Source: Psychrosphaera sp. B3R10 (GTDB taxonomy: Bacteria; Pseudomonadota; Gammaproteobacteria; Enterobacterales; Alteromonadaceae). Taken from it: 64,000 nt of DNA. The position numbers were made by a program, and so were the translations under genes. The stretch is taken from contig NZ_JAHKQH010000045.1 in NCBI RefSeq assembly GCF_018861025.1, positions 124,001-188,000 of the forward strand, read 5' to 3'. How positions within the stretch are numbered: the stretch's first letter is position 1; each line of letters begins with the position of its first letter. Below, one piece after another: positions 28,142-35,618 of this stretch. Under the pieces are notes generated by a model. The model was not told the DNA's origin, did no database searches, and saw only the letters and a program-made list of their open reading frames with translations.

Positions 28142-28516
28142 ATGTCAGTCATCGGTTTGGGAACAGATATTGTTGAAATCGCTCGGATAACGCAAGCGTG
28201 TGCAGGGTCAGATAGACTGGCACGTCGAGTGTTAACAGATTATGAAATGGGCTTATTTCAGCAAGATAATGAACCAAGCCGATATTTAGCCAAGCGTTGG
28301 GCTGCTAAAGAAGCAGCCGCAAAGGCGCTAGGAACAGGCATTGGACGTGGAATTTCATTTCAACATTTTGAAATTCGAAACAATGATCTGGGGGCCCCCA
28401 AATTGACTTTAACATTAGCTGCAAAACAAAGAGCAGATGACCTCGGTGTAAAAAGCGCTTTGCTTTCTATTTCAGATGAGCAAAATTATGCGATGGCGAC
28501 AGTAATTTTATCGTAA
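28142..28516 (+). CDS. acpS: Holo-[acyl-carrier-protein] synthase
   Basis: 124 residues. Transfers 4'-phosphopantetheine from CoA to acyl carrier protein. Mg-binding GLGTDIVEIARI and the KRWAAKEAAAKALGTGIGRGI helix are diagnostic. Starts two bases after the pdxJ stop; last gene of the lepA-acpS block. Confidence 0.96.
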   Translation: MSVIGLGTDIVEIARITQACAGSDRLARRVLTDYEMGLFQQDNEPSRYLAKRWAAKEAAAKALGTGIGRGISFQHFEIRNNDLGAPKLTLTLAAKQRADDLGVKSALLSISDEQNYAMATVILS

Positions 28517-28586
28517 ATAAACTGGCTAAACCGTAATCGAGGGTTACACTTAAAGTATCCATAGTTACAGGGATTGATATTGGGAA

Positions 28587-29378
28587 ATGTCTAAATTATT
28601 TAGTTACTTAGTTAAACTTGTATTGGTGATATTGTCATTTACGTTCAGTCAGGCCGCGGTCGCTGATGATGAGTGGGTTGAACTCTTCAAACTTCACAAT
28701 CAAACGAACTATGTGGCGGAAAATTATCCACCGGCAAACTTTTATAAAGATAATTTACTGCAGGGCGTTTCCATCGACTTGCTTCACGAAATTTGGTCGA
28801 CACTCTCCTTACCCAAAAAAGACGTTTTGGTCGTGCCATGGGTGCGAGGCTATCGACAGCTAGAAAATACACCTAATACTGTACTGTTTACTATGTCGCG
28901 GACCAAGGAGAGAGAAGACTTATTTAAGTGGGTGGGTCCGGTATTTTCATCGACTCATGTGCTAGTTGCAAAACAAAAAACAGTCATCGATATAAAAGAA
29001 ACTAAAGACATCTTTAAATATAGTGTCGCCACAGTTAGAGCGGATATTTCAGAAAAGTCACTGCGCAAAATTGGCTTCCCAGATCAAAAATTAGCAAAGT
29101 TGTCGAATGTAAAACAAGCCTTTTTAATGCTTAAAAATGAAAGAGTTGATTTGGTTATGCTGTCTATTCACGGCTTACATCATGTATTGATGGAACTTCA
29201 CGAGTCGAGAAACCGCTATAAAATAGTCTGGCAAGTTAATAAAATTGGTAATTATTTTGCGTTTAGTAAAGAAACCCCAGACCTGATCATAAATAAATTT
29301 CAGCAGACGCTAGACTCACTTGAAACCAAACGTATAGAAATACTGCAGAAATACAAATTGCCAGAAGAGGAGTACTAA
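28587..29378 (+). CDS. Periplasmic solute-binding-like protein (SBP_bac_3 type)
   Basis: 263 residues with an N-terminal signal peptide (about 1-26, ending SQAAVAD). The mature part has the order of family-3 substrate-binding folds (ENYPPANF..., GVSIDLLHEIW, VLFTMSRTKEREDLFKWVGPV, YSVATVRAD). No permease or ATPase gene adjoins it, so it may be an orphan binding protein or sensor. Convergent with the sirtuin gene, the two stops overlapping by four bases. Confidence 0.75.
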   Translation: MSKLFSYLVKLVLVILSFTFSQAAVADDEWVELFKLHNQTNYVAENYPPANFYKDNLLQGVSIDLLHEIWSTLSLPKKDVLVVPWVRGYRQLENTPNTVLFTMSRTKEREDLFKWVGPVFSSTHVLVAKQKTVIDIKETKDIFKYSVATVRADISEKSLRKIGFPDQKLAKLSNVKQAFLMLKNERVDLVMLSIHGLHHVLMELHESRNRYKIVWQVNKIGNYFAFSKETPDLIINKFQQTLDSLETKRIEILQKYKLPEEEY

Positions 29379-30094
29379 TCCTGCTTGGAAATGTACTCTA
29401 GTGCCGTCATCGCGTGGTAAGTGACATCCGGATGTAATACATGACTTGGTGATGGGTCTACAACTTCAATTGGGATTCTATTCTGGCGCGCGATATCGAG
29501 TGCCATTTGAGTGATATTGACGCTAAAAGACGTCCCCATAAAGACTATTTTCGCCGCGTTTTTCATTTTAGTCTGAGCCGCTGATACCCGGTACAAGTCG
29601 GTATAAAATTCATCAAATAGCAATACAAACGGCTTTAACGATACATATTTCTCGGGGCCGGTTGCTGGAATTTTGAAAATGGATAACAACGATTCGGTTA
29701 AATTTGATTCGTCTACCTGATCCCAAGGTGCGGCTAAACAATCAATATCTTGGCCTTGAGTATGAAACAAAGTAACTTGGTCGATACGACCGTGAATTGG
29801 AATATAATCGGTATTCCCTGCCTTACCATCTAAGCCATCAATGTTTTGAGTTACAACATCCTTGTTTGCTAACCAATGGTGGACGTCATTCGGCCCACAG
29901 TTCCGATATGTAACAAAACGCTTGTAATACCAGGTCAAAAACTCACTCGGATTTGTTTTATACATCTCACGAGTAGCCATTTGCTGGGGAGTGTAATTTT
30001 GACTGCCTATGGTCCAAAATCCATCTTCTCCTCGAAATGTAGGAATGCCACTTTCAGCACTGACACCGGCGCCCGTGATATATAATGTACTCAT
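29375..30094 (-). CDS. Sir2-family (sirtuin) protein lacking the zinc cysteines
   Basis: 239 residues. NAD-binding sirtuin motifs GAGVSAESGIPTFRG, TQNIDGLDG and catalytic-type His in PIHGRID are present, and GTSFSVN corresponds to the GTS motif. Sirtuins normally carry two CxxC pairs for structural zinc; here only a single Cys (GQDIDCLAAPW) occurs in that stretch. It may still be an NAD-dependent deacylase or ADP-ribosyl-handling enzyme. Located 16 bases downstream of the XRE regulator gene on the same strand, so probably co-transcribed with it. Confidence 0.85.
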   Translation of the reverse strand: MSTLYITGAGVSAESGIPTFRGEDGFWTIGSQNYTPQQMATREMYKTNPSEFLTWYYKRFVTYRNCGPNDVHHWLANKDVVTQNIDGLDGKAGNTDYIPIHGRIDQVTLFHTQGQDIDCLAAPWDQVDESNLTESLLSIFKIPATGPEKYVSLKPFVLLFDEFYTDLYRVSAAQTKMKNAAKIVFMGTSFSVNITQMALDIARQNRIPIEVVDPSPSHVLHPDVTYHAMTALEYISKQD

Positions 30095-30110
30095 TTAAGT
30101 CCCGCTAAAG

Positions 30111-31625
30111 TTATGACGAACATGGGTTGTAGCAACTCGGTTGGCGAGGGCACACATTCCCCCTCGAACAAATGAGTTTAGCTTGCTTATCCATCGCCCG
30201 TTCTATCCAGTTAATATTTAATATTTTTGCAACGCTCAACAGGTTGGATTTTAGTTTTGGCGTGAGCACGGCACTGCCGCCATTTTTAACACAACTTTGT
30301 TGGATTTCATAAGTGATAGAATCTGCGTCTTTTCCCTGCGCTTGAATGGCTGGTGTTAAATCGATGCCCGCGCAAAGCACGTGGTGGTTAGTCGCCATAT
30401 CTTGAACCTTGATGGATTCACAAATATACAATCTCGATTGGCCATCGACGTTCATTATTGAAAGTTGCGCTGACGTGCCTTCAGTTGGTTCTGAAATCAT
30501 ATTAAAAACAGCCCAATGCTGACAAGGATCGTCTACTTTTGTCATATTTCCCCAGGGAAGCGGGATGCCATTACCTCGATAAACCGCTTTAAGCTTACCA
30601 GGAGAGTATGCATCGAAATAATGCCAGTGACGATATGGTGATACCGCGGTCATACGACGCATCGCGACTGAGGCCGATACATCGGCCATCTGGTGACTCG
30701 AAATTTCATACCCGTTTCGATCGAGCAGTTGCCTAAAAGGCACTTTGGGGCACAACAGTGCGCCGGCAAAAAAGCTCGACTCGAAGTCATGCCATGCATG
30801 GAGGATATCCTGTGGGTCGACGCCTGAGTGCGCGGTTGGTCTGTTACTAGATGTATTGTTTTGACTGCCAACGGACTGAGCACTACGTAGACTTTCTTTG
30901 TTATGTAAAATGCAATGGCCAATGTAAACCGCGAGTTCATATTTCAAACGGCGAGGGTATTGCTTTAGGCGTCGGTTTAAGTACAGTTTATTGGCGGGTT
31001 CAAAATAGGATGTGATTAGGTTTTTTGACGTGACCCCTAATTCATCACGCGCTTCTTTTGGTGCTTCGTCAAACCAAAATATTTTAAGCCCAACCTGTTT
31101 AACGATGGCAAATAATTCATCGATGGTCAGCGGCATGCGTTTTAATCCTACTTCTTCAGCTGCGCGTTCTAAATCGGGAAAATGGTTTTGGTTGTTTTCT
31201 TGATGCGCTCGAATTAGCAAATGAGCAAATTGACGTCCGGATATACCTGTTTGTGACAGCATTTCGGGTATTGCGATTTGTAAAATATCTTGCGAAAACA
31301 AAAAACTAGGCTCAAGTGGCATGCCGTTTATGCCGCCTCGATTACCTTTGTCTGGCACAATATCCTGATGTTCTGGGGTATCATCTAAAAACCACTCTGT
31401 GGGCTTTTGAAAAACACTGGCCACCACCTCTAACATATCAATACTTGGCACTCTTTTGCCACGTTCAATCATCGATAAATATGAAACTGAGGGTGCATAT
31501 TCAGGGTCAATCCGAATACAACGTGCGGACAAATCTTCAATGGTTAAATTATTTCTCTTTCGTAAATTTCGTATCTTTGTGCCAAGGAAATGGGACTTAC
31601 GTAACAGGCTTTTATTCGGTCGCAT
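30111..31625 (-). CDS. XRE-family regulator with degenerate IrrE/ImmA-like domain
   Basis: 504 residues. N-terminal helix-turn-helix (about 14-77, LGTKIRNLRKRNNLTIEDLSARC...VSYLSMIERGKRVPS), a middle section, a degenerate peptidase-M78/IrrE-like segment (RLKYELAVYIGHCIL, with the HExxH motif not intact), and a Cys-containing C-terminus (CSRGNVCPRQPSCYNPC). The layout resembles the RamB/ScfR and DUF3612 regulators that control short-chain fatty acid or glyoxylate metabolism; this assignment is from memory of the families. Divergent from a malate-synthase-domain gene with phased repeats between them. Confidence 0.75.
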   Translation of the reverse strand: MRPNKSLLRKSHFLGTKIRNLRKRNNLTIEDLSARCIRIDPEYAPSVSYLSMIERGKRVPSIDMLEVVASVFQKPTEWFLDDTPEHQDIVPDKGNRGGINGMPLEPSFLFSQDILQIAIPEMLSQTGISGRQFAHLLIRAHQENNQNHFPDLERAAEEVGLKRMPLTIDELFAIVKQVGLKIFWFDEAPKEARDELGVTSKNLITSYFEPANKLYLNRRLKQYPRRLKYELAVYIGHCILHNKESLRSAQSVGSQNNTSSNRPTAHSGVDPQDILHAWHDFESSFFAGALLCPKVPFRQLLDRNGYEISSHQMADVSASVAMRRMTAVSPYRHWHYFDAYSPGKLKAVYRGNGIPLPWGNMTKVDDPCQHWAVFNMISEPTEGTSAQLSIMNVDGQSRLYICESIKVQDMATNHHVLCAGIDLTPAIQAQGKDADSITYEIQQSCVKNGGSAVLTPKLKSNLLSVAKILNINWIERAMDKQAKLICSRGNVCPRQPSCYNPCSS

Positions 31626-31639
31626 TTTGGTTCCTATTT

Positions 31640-31689
31640 TGTAAAATTTACAGTGTGAAATTTTTATTGTGAAATTTTAGTGTAAATTC
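31640..31689. promoter_or_regulatory. Four phased direct repeats, likely operator of the XRE regulator
   Basis: TGTRAAATTT occurs at 31640, 31654 and 31668, with a shortened copy TGTAAATTC at 31681; start-to-start spacing is 14, 14 and 13 bases. The first copy also forms the perfect palindrome TGTAAAATTTACA. The array begins 15 bases upstream of the regulator's start codon and lies about 90 bases upstream of the divergent gene, so one protein could control both. Confidence 0.65.
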
Positions 31690-31777
31690 ATCTAGACTGC
31701 TTATCAAGCAATTCGGACAAATACTACACAAAAAAGAATTGCACTAAAAATACCCGACATATAACGAGGATTGAACA

Positions 31778-32377
31778 ATGAATATGACAAACACTTCACA
31801 AAATGAATTTAATGCTACGTCTGGTTTTGATCAGTTCATAAATGAAGAAGTATCCATTTTGGCTGAATTAAACGAGAAACGCGTACTTGAAATTATGACG
31901 TACTCTAAAAGTTTCTTAGATAAGGTTTTCCCTTTGGAGTCGGGTTCACATCGTGATGTGAGTAGCTATGTAATTTATTACACGCATTTATTGGCGTTCT
32001 TCCCAGACGGCAGCAAAAGTGGCTTAAGCCATCCCAAACAGTTTGTCGCTTTATCAGGTCACAAAAGCGAACCAACCTCGATTGTGTTAAAAAATGACGG
32101 TTTTCATGTTGAGCTTATTTTCAATAAAAATGGGACTCGTGGGATAAAAGATATTGCCGGTATCGATGACATTCAAGTAGAAACCAACAAGCTAAACTTT
32201 GGTGGCGAAAATGCGGCTAATGACGAAACAACAGAACAAAAAACACGTCATTGGTTCAGTATGATTAGAAATGACGACGAAATGGTTTATGACGCAAAGG
32301 GCAAACAATTGTGTCGTTGTGTTGACGTACCAAAAGCGTTTACTGATAAAAACGGTGAGGACTACCCGCTTTCTTAA
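31778..32377 (+). CDS. Isolated malate synthase G beta-domain-like protein
   Basis: 199 residues. Residues about 45-140 match the beta domain of malate synthase G by eye: FLDKVFPLESGSHRDV, PKQFVALSGHKSEPTSIVLK, NDGFHVELIFNKNGTRGIKD; the N-terminal FDQFINEEV resembles the extreme N-terminus of the same enzyme. The remainder of the enzyme (TIM barrel with catalytic Arg, Asp, Glu and Mg ligands) is absent: after DKNGEDYPLS comes a stop. Ribosome site GAGG before ATG 31778 and a strong terminator after the stop suggest an intact small gene rather than recent decay. It cannot be a functional malate synthase; its role is unknown. Confidence 0.65.
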   Translation: MNMTNTSQNEFNATSGFDQFINEEVSILAELNEKRVLEIMTYSKSFLDKVFPLESGSHRDVSSYVIYYTHLLAFFPDGSKSGLSHPKQFVALSGHKSEPTSIVLKNDGFHVELIFNKNGTRGIKDIAGIDDIQVETNKLNFGGENAANDETTEQKTRHWFSMIRNDDEMVYDAKGKQLCRCVDVPKAFTDKNGEDYPLS

Positions 32378-32384
32378 GGGGATG

Positions 32385-32437
32385 CATGGTCAACATATAA
32401 GGGTCAGTAATAGACCCAGTATGTTGACCATGTTTTG
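32385..32437 (+). terminator. Strong terminator after the malate-synthase-domain gene
   Basis: 13-base perfect outer stem (CATGGTCAACATA / TATGTTGACCATG) with an inner GGGTC/GACCC stem, followed by TTTTG. It abuts the convergent rdgC stop codon and could serve both genes. Confidence 0.85.
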
Positions 32438-33328
32438 TTATACGATGACTTTTTCCAGTTCTAAAATGAGCTGGTTCAATTCGCCTGTCATGATGGCGTA
32501 ATCGGCGTCAAACTTCGCCAATTTGTCTTCATTTGGCACATCTTCAGTTTGCTCTTTTACGATATCCAAAAACTTAATTTGTTTAATGACAGCTTCTTCA
32601 TTTAATACAAACTTAGATTTTTCAGACCAAACTAAACCTAATTTTGTGACAAATTTACCGTTTGAAATATGCAGTTGCACTTCTTCTTCGGTGACATTGT
32701 GATTTTTTAGTTTTGCGACAGCGGCTTCTTCGTCTAATGCTTTTAGTTCAATATCCTGGGCAAATTCGAAAGGAGCAGGTAATTGATCTTTTTGAACCCA
32801 CAACGTCATGGTTGCCATTAGATCACCCTCTGGTTTGAATGGCAAAACAGGTAAAGTCCCTAAACATTGGCGCATGAAAGATAATAGGTTTTCAGCTTTA
32901 TTTGCGCTTGAAGAATTGACCACAATAAACTGGTCAGTCACATTGATATAGGCGTAAAGACGACTATTGCGAGAAAACGCTTTTGGCAATAATTGCTGAG
33001 TGATCTCTTCTTTGATTGTTTGTTTTTCTTTTTTACCGACTTTCTGTCCACGTTCTGCTTCAATCAGCTGAACTTTTTCATCTAATGCTTCTTTAATGAC
33101 AGACGAAGGAAGAATTTTTTCTTCGGTTTTAAGACAAACTAAAATGTTGTTATTGGCGCTGTGGCTTAAACCTTCAGTTCCAGGAATTGGTGAAACCCAA
33201 CCTTGAGTTTGTTGATCTTGGCTTCCACACGGGCGAAATAGGTGCGCTTGAAATGAATCAACTAACTCTGCTTCGCTAGTCGTAAACGGTTTTGTAAATT
33301 TGTAAATATGAGCGTTGTTAAACCACAT
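32438..33328 (-). CDS. rdgC: Recombination-associated protein RdgC
   Basis: 296 residues (E. coli 303). Ring-shaped DNA-binding protein thought to restrain RecA. Family features: MWFNNAHIYKFTKPF, GWVSPIPGTEGLSHSANNN, ILPSSVIKEALDEKV..., YAYINVTDQFIVVNSSSANKAE. Monocistronic by position. Confidence 0.95.
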   Translation of the reverse strand: MWFNNAHIYKFTKPFTTSEAELVDSFQAHLFRPCGSQDQQTQGWVSPIPGTEGLSHSANNNILVCLKTEEKILPSSVIKEALDEKVQLIEAERGQKVGKKEKQTIKEEITQQLLPKAFSRNSRLYAYINVTDQFIVVNSSSANKAENLLSFMRQCLGTLPVLPFKPEGDLMATMTLWVQKDQLPAPFEFAQDIELKALDEEAAVAKLKNHNVTEEEVQLHISNGKFVTKLGLVWSEKSKFVLNEEAVIKQIKFLDIVKEQTEDVPNEDKLAKFDADYAIMTGELNQLILELEKVIV

Positions 33329-33415
33329 GATCTTGACCCTAACTTTGATGAGCCAAAGATAATACCAGAGTAATGTTAAATTGGCTGTTCAAATCACAGC
33401 CAATTTATCGACATT

Positions 33416-35179
33416 TTATCTGTGAGTCTGAGGTAAGGCGTTTTCCAATGATTTTGGAATTCGCAAATGATAGGTTAGGCCTTCACCTTCTTTAGAACTG
33501 GCTTCAATGTCGCCCTCGAGGGTCTGCTTCACTAAGTTATAAGCGATATTTGTACCCAGCCCAGACCCGCCAGCTTCTCGCTTGGTGGTATAAAATGGGT
33601 CAAATAACATCGCAAGTTGTTCTTCTGAGACACCATTGCCATTATCTTTATATATAATGTCTACATATTCGCCATCGAGCTTTACGTCGATATCGATACG
33701 GCCTTCATCTCGACCGTCAAAGCCATGGATCACACTATTCAATAAGAAGTTGGTAAAGATTTGAGAAACCGCACCAGCAGGAACTTTCATATCCAAGTCG
33801 TCTGGGCAATTAATAAAAATATCGTGTTTTGACTTTTTCAGTTTTGGTTTTAACGATGTGATCACTTCATTGAGGTATTGTTTAATATTGATCGTACGAA
33901 CAGCTTCACTTGTTTGGTCTACTGCAATTTGCTTGAAGCTTGCAATAAGTTCGCTGGCGCGTGACAAGTTGTTGTTGAGTAAGTCGATGCTCTGTCTGCT
34001 TTCAGATACAAAGCTTTTCATGTCAGAAGCACTTAAAGATTTGTCGTCAAATTTTTTGCTTATGTGATTCAGGCGGTCAGCTAAAAAGCTAGTTGCAGTT
34101 ACACCTACACCAATTGGCGTGTTTACATCGTGAGTAATGCCGGCCACGAGACCACCAAGTGCAGCGAGTTTTTCAGATTCAACTAGTTTACCGTGCGCAA
34201 GGCTTAAGTTTTCGATGGTGTTTTCAAGTTGATTGGTTTTTTCAACCAGTTCTTTTTCTGTTTCGCGTCGAGTTTCAATTTCTTCTTTAAGATTTTTTTG
34301 CTGAGTTTCCAATTGATATTTCTGTTTTTGCAAATCCATCATAGCTTGGCTGAGATTGGCGGTTTTTTTCGCGACTTCTTGCTCCAACATCAAATTTTGT
34401 TGGTCGAGCATATCGTTGGTTTTTAGCAATTGTTTTTGAGCTTGCTTCAATTCGTCTTGGGAACTCGAGACTTTTCCAATGAGATTATTAAAGGACAGTT
34501 GGATAACGCTCAATTCGCTTTCTTCAAGTTCGGTCACTTGCAGTTGTGCTGTTCCTAAGTTATCGAGATCAATTCGTTCAATTTGGTCAACCAAATCGCC
34601 AAGTGGCTTGGTAAGATGTTTTCTAAATGCGAGTAAAAATAGACCAATTAGAAATGCCGTTTTTGTCGCTGCGCTGCCGAGCATAAAGTAAATACTGACA
34701 ATGATTCTATCGATGACAACATGGTGACTTGAGAAAAGGGTGACATCGCCTACATGGGTCGAACGGCCAGAAAATTCGAAAACGAGAGGAAAGGTATAGC
34801 CAAATAAACCATCGGCACCATGGATGACATTGCCATGTCCTGTTGAGGTGTTGCTTCTAGAGTTCTCAAATTCTGAGACTTGACCCATTTGGGTCAGCAA
34901 TTCGCTTTGATCATCTCGGATCAATACGCCTTCAATCATTGGGATCGCCAATAAACCCTCAGAAATGGATACAACTTGTGGGGTATTAAGTTCCCAAATA
35001 GCGCGGGTTAAACTGGCACTGAATGTATTTTCTAATGTCCTTAGCTCGTCACTAATGTAATTTTTGGTCGTGGTATATTCGGCCACAACTTGAATACAAG
35101 TCACTGCAAATGTTAGGACAAAGTAGACAGATAATACACTTACAAGTAGTCGACGCGAGATACTCTTGGTTGCCAGCAT
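33416..35179 (-). CDS. Membrane sensor histidine kinase with coiled coil
   Basis: 587 residues. Two membrane segments (about 10-30 and 163-183) flank a periplasmic domain of about 130 residues; a HAMP-like linker and a long coiled coil (about 240-335, many Gln/Glu/Lys) lead to a HisKA domain with GITHDVNTPIGVGVTATSFL and a HATPase_c domain (NFLLNSVIHGF, DNGNGVSEEQ, GSGLGTNIAYNLV). No receiver domain and no adjacent regulator gene, so the partner is elsewhere. The H-box THDVNTPIG is a known variant of HDLNTPLG-type kinases. Confidence 0.88.
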   Translation of the reverse strand: MLATKSISRRLLVSVLSVYFVLTFAVTCIQVVAEYTTTKNYISDELRTLENTFSASLTRAIWELNTPQVVSISEGLLAIPMIEGVLIRDDQSELLTQMGQVSEFENSRSNTSTGHGNVIHGADGLFGYTFPLVFEFSGRSTHVGDVTLFSSHHVVIDRIIVSIYFMLGSAATKTAFLIGLFLLAFRKHLTKPLGDLVDQIERIDLDNLGTAQLQVTELEESELSVIQLSFNNLIGKVSSSQDELKQAQKQLLKTNDMLDQQNLMLEQEVAKKTANLSQAMMDLQKQKYQLETQQKNLKEEIETRRETEKELVEKTNQLENTIENLSLAHGKLVESEKLAALGGLVAGITHDVNTPIGVGVTATSFLADRLNHISKKFDDKSLSASDMKSFVSESRQSIDLLNNNLSRASELIASFKQIAVDQTSEAVRTINIKQYLNEVITSLKPKLKKSKHDIFINCPDDLDMKVPAGAVSQIFTNFLLNSVIHGFDGRDEGRIDIDVKLDGEYVDIIYKDNGNGVSEEQLAMLFDPFYTTKREAGGSGLGTNIAYNLVKQTLEGDIEASSKEGEGLTYHLRIPKSLENALPQTHR

Positions 35180-35398
35180 TCCAACATATTCCTAATCGGT
35201 TTAAAGAATCAATAGCTGTAGACTTACAGTTTGGCTATTTTTCTGTGAAAATCCAGTATTATAGTGAGGATAACCCAAAAATGACGTTATTCAATTTAAT
35301 TTCTTAATGTTAGTGGTTATCTAAAATCAAAATCTACAGTAAATTTATTGGTAACATTAACAATAAATTGCGTAGAATTGTAACCGGATTATGTTTAG

Positions 35399-35428
35399 TT
35401 GCAATTAATGCAACATTAGCTGTAATAA
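35399..35428 (+). promoter_or_regulatory. Possible thr operon promoter
   Basis: TTGCAA (35399-35404) and TAATAA (35423-35428) with an 18-base spacer would start transcription near 35435, leaving about 37 bases before the leader-peptide ATG. A second candidate -35, TTGACT (35436-35441), has a poor -10 and would start too near the ATG. Weak evidence. Confidence 0.35.
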
Positions 35429-35471
35429 TTAGCACTTGACTTTTTGGCCCATTCCGTCAAATTTAGCACCT

Positions 35472-35531
35472 ATGAATTTACGCATAATCCGCACTATTAT
35501 TACGACCACCAACATTACCCATACGGGCTAG
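35472..35531 (+). CDS. thrL: thr operon leader peptide
   Basis: 19-residue peptide MNLRIIRTIITTTNITHTG with six threonine and five isoleucine codons, the two amino acids whose charged tRNA levels control the threonine operon in E. coli (ThrL). It is directly followed by alternative hairpins and a terminator upstream of thrA. Too short for automatic gene calls; identification rests on codon content plus position. Confidence 0.9.
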   Translation: MNLRIIRTIITTTNITHTG

Positions 35532-35590
35532 TGGTCGAACGAGTGCAACAAAATTTTGTTAAACCCGTGACCAAAATCACGGGTTTTTTT
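35503..35590 (+). promoter_or_regulatory. Transcription attenuator of the thr operon
   Basis: Alternative structures can be drawn: a pause-type hairpin CGACCAC (35503-35509) with GTGGTCG (35531-35537) spanning the end of the leader peptide; an antiterminator pairing of ACGGG (35523-35527) with CCCGT (35564-35568); and the terminator itself. Ribosome stalling at Thr/Ile codons would favour the antiterminator and thrABC expression. Confidence 0.75.
35561..35590 (+). terminator. Attenuator terminator of thrLABC
   Basis: AACCCGTGA / TCACGGGTT stem with a 6-base loop and seven T, located 29 bases upstream of the thrA start. Confidence 0.92.
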
Positions 35591-35618
35591 GTCTTTAGAC
35601 TTGGAAAGGTAGTTTAGT

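Noticed and set aside
31778-32377. Considered as a functional malate synthase
   Set aside because: Only the beta domain is present; catalytic barrel and active-site residues are missing.
35110-35307. 65-codon plus-strand frame overlapping the start of the histidine kinase gene
   Set aside because: No ribosome site, mostly antisense to the kinase start and its promoter region.
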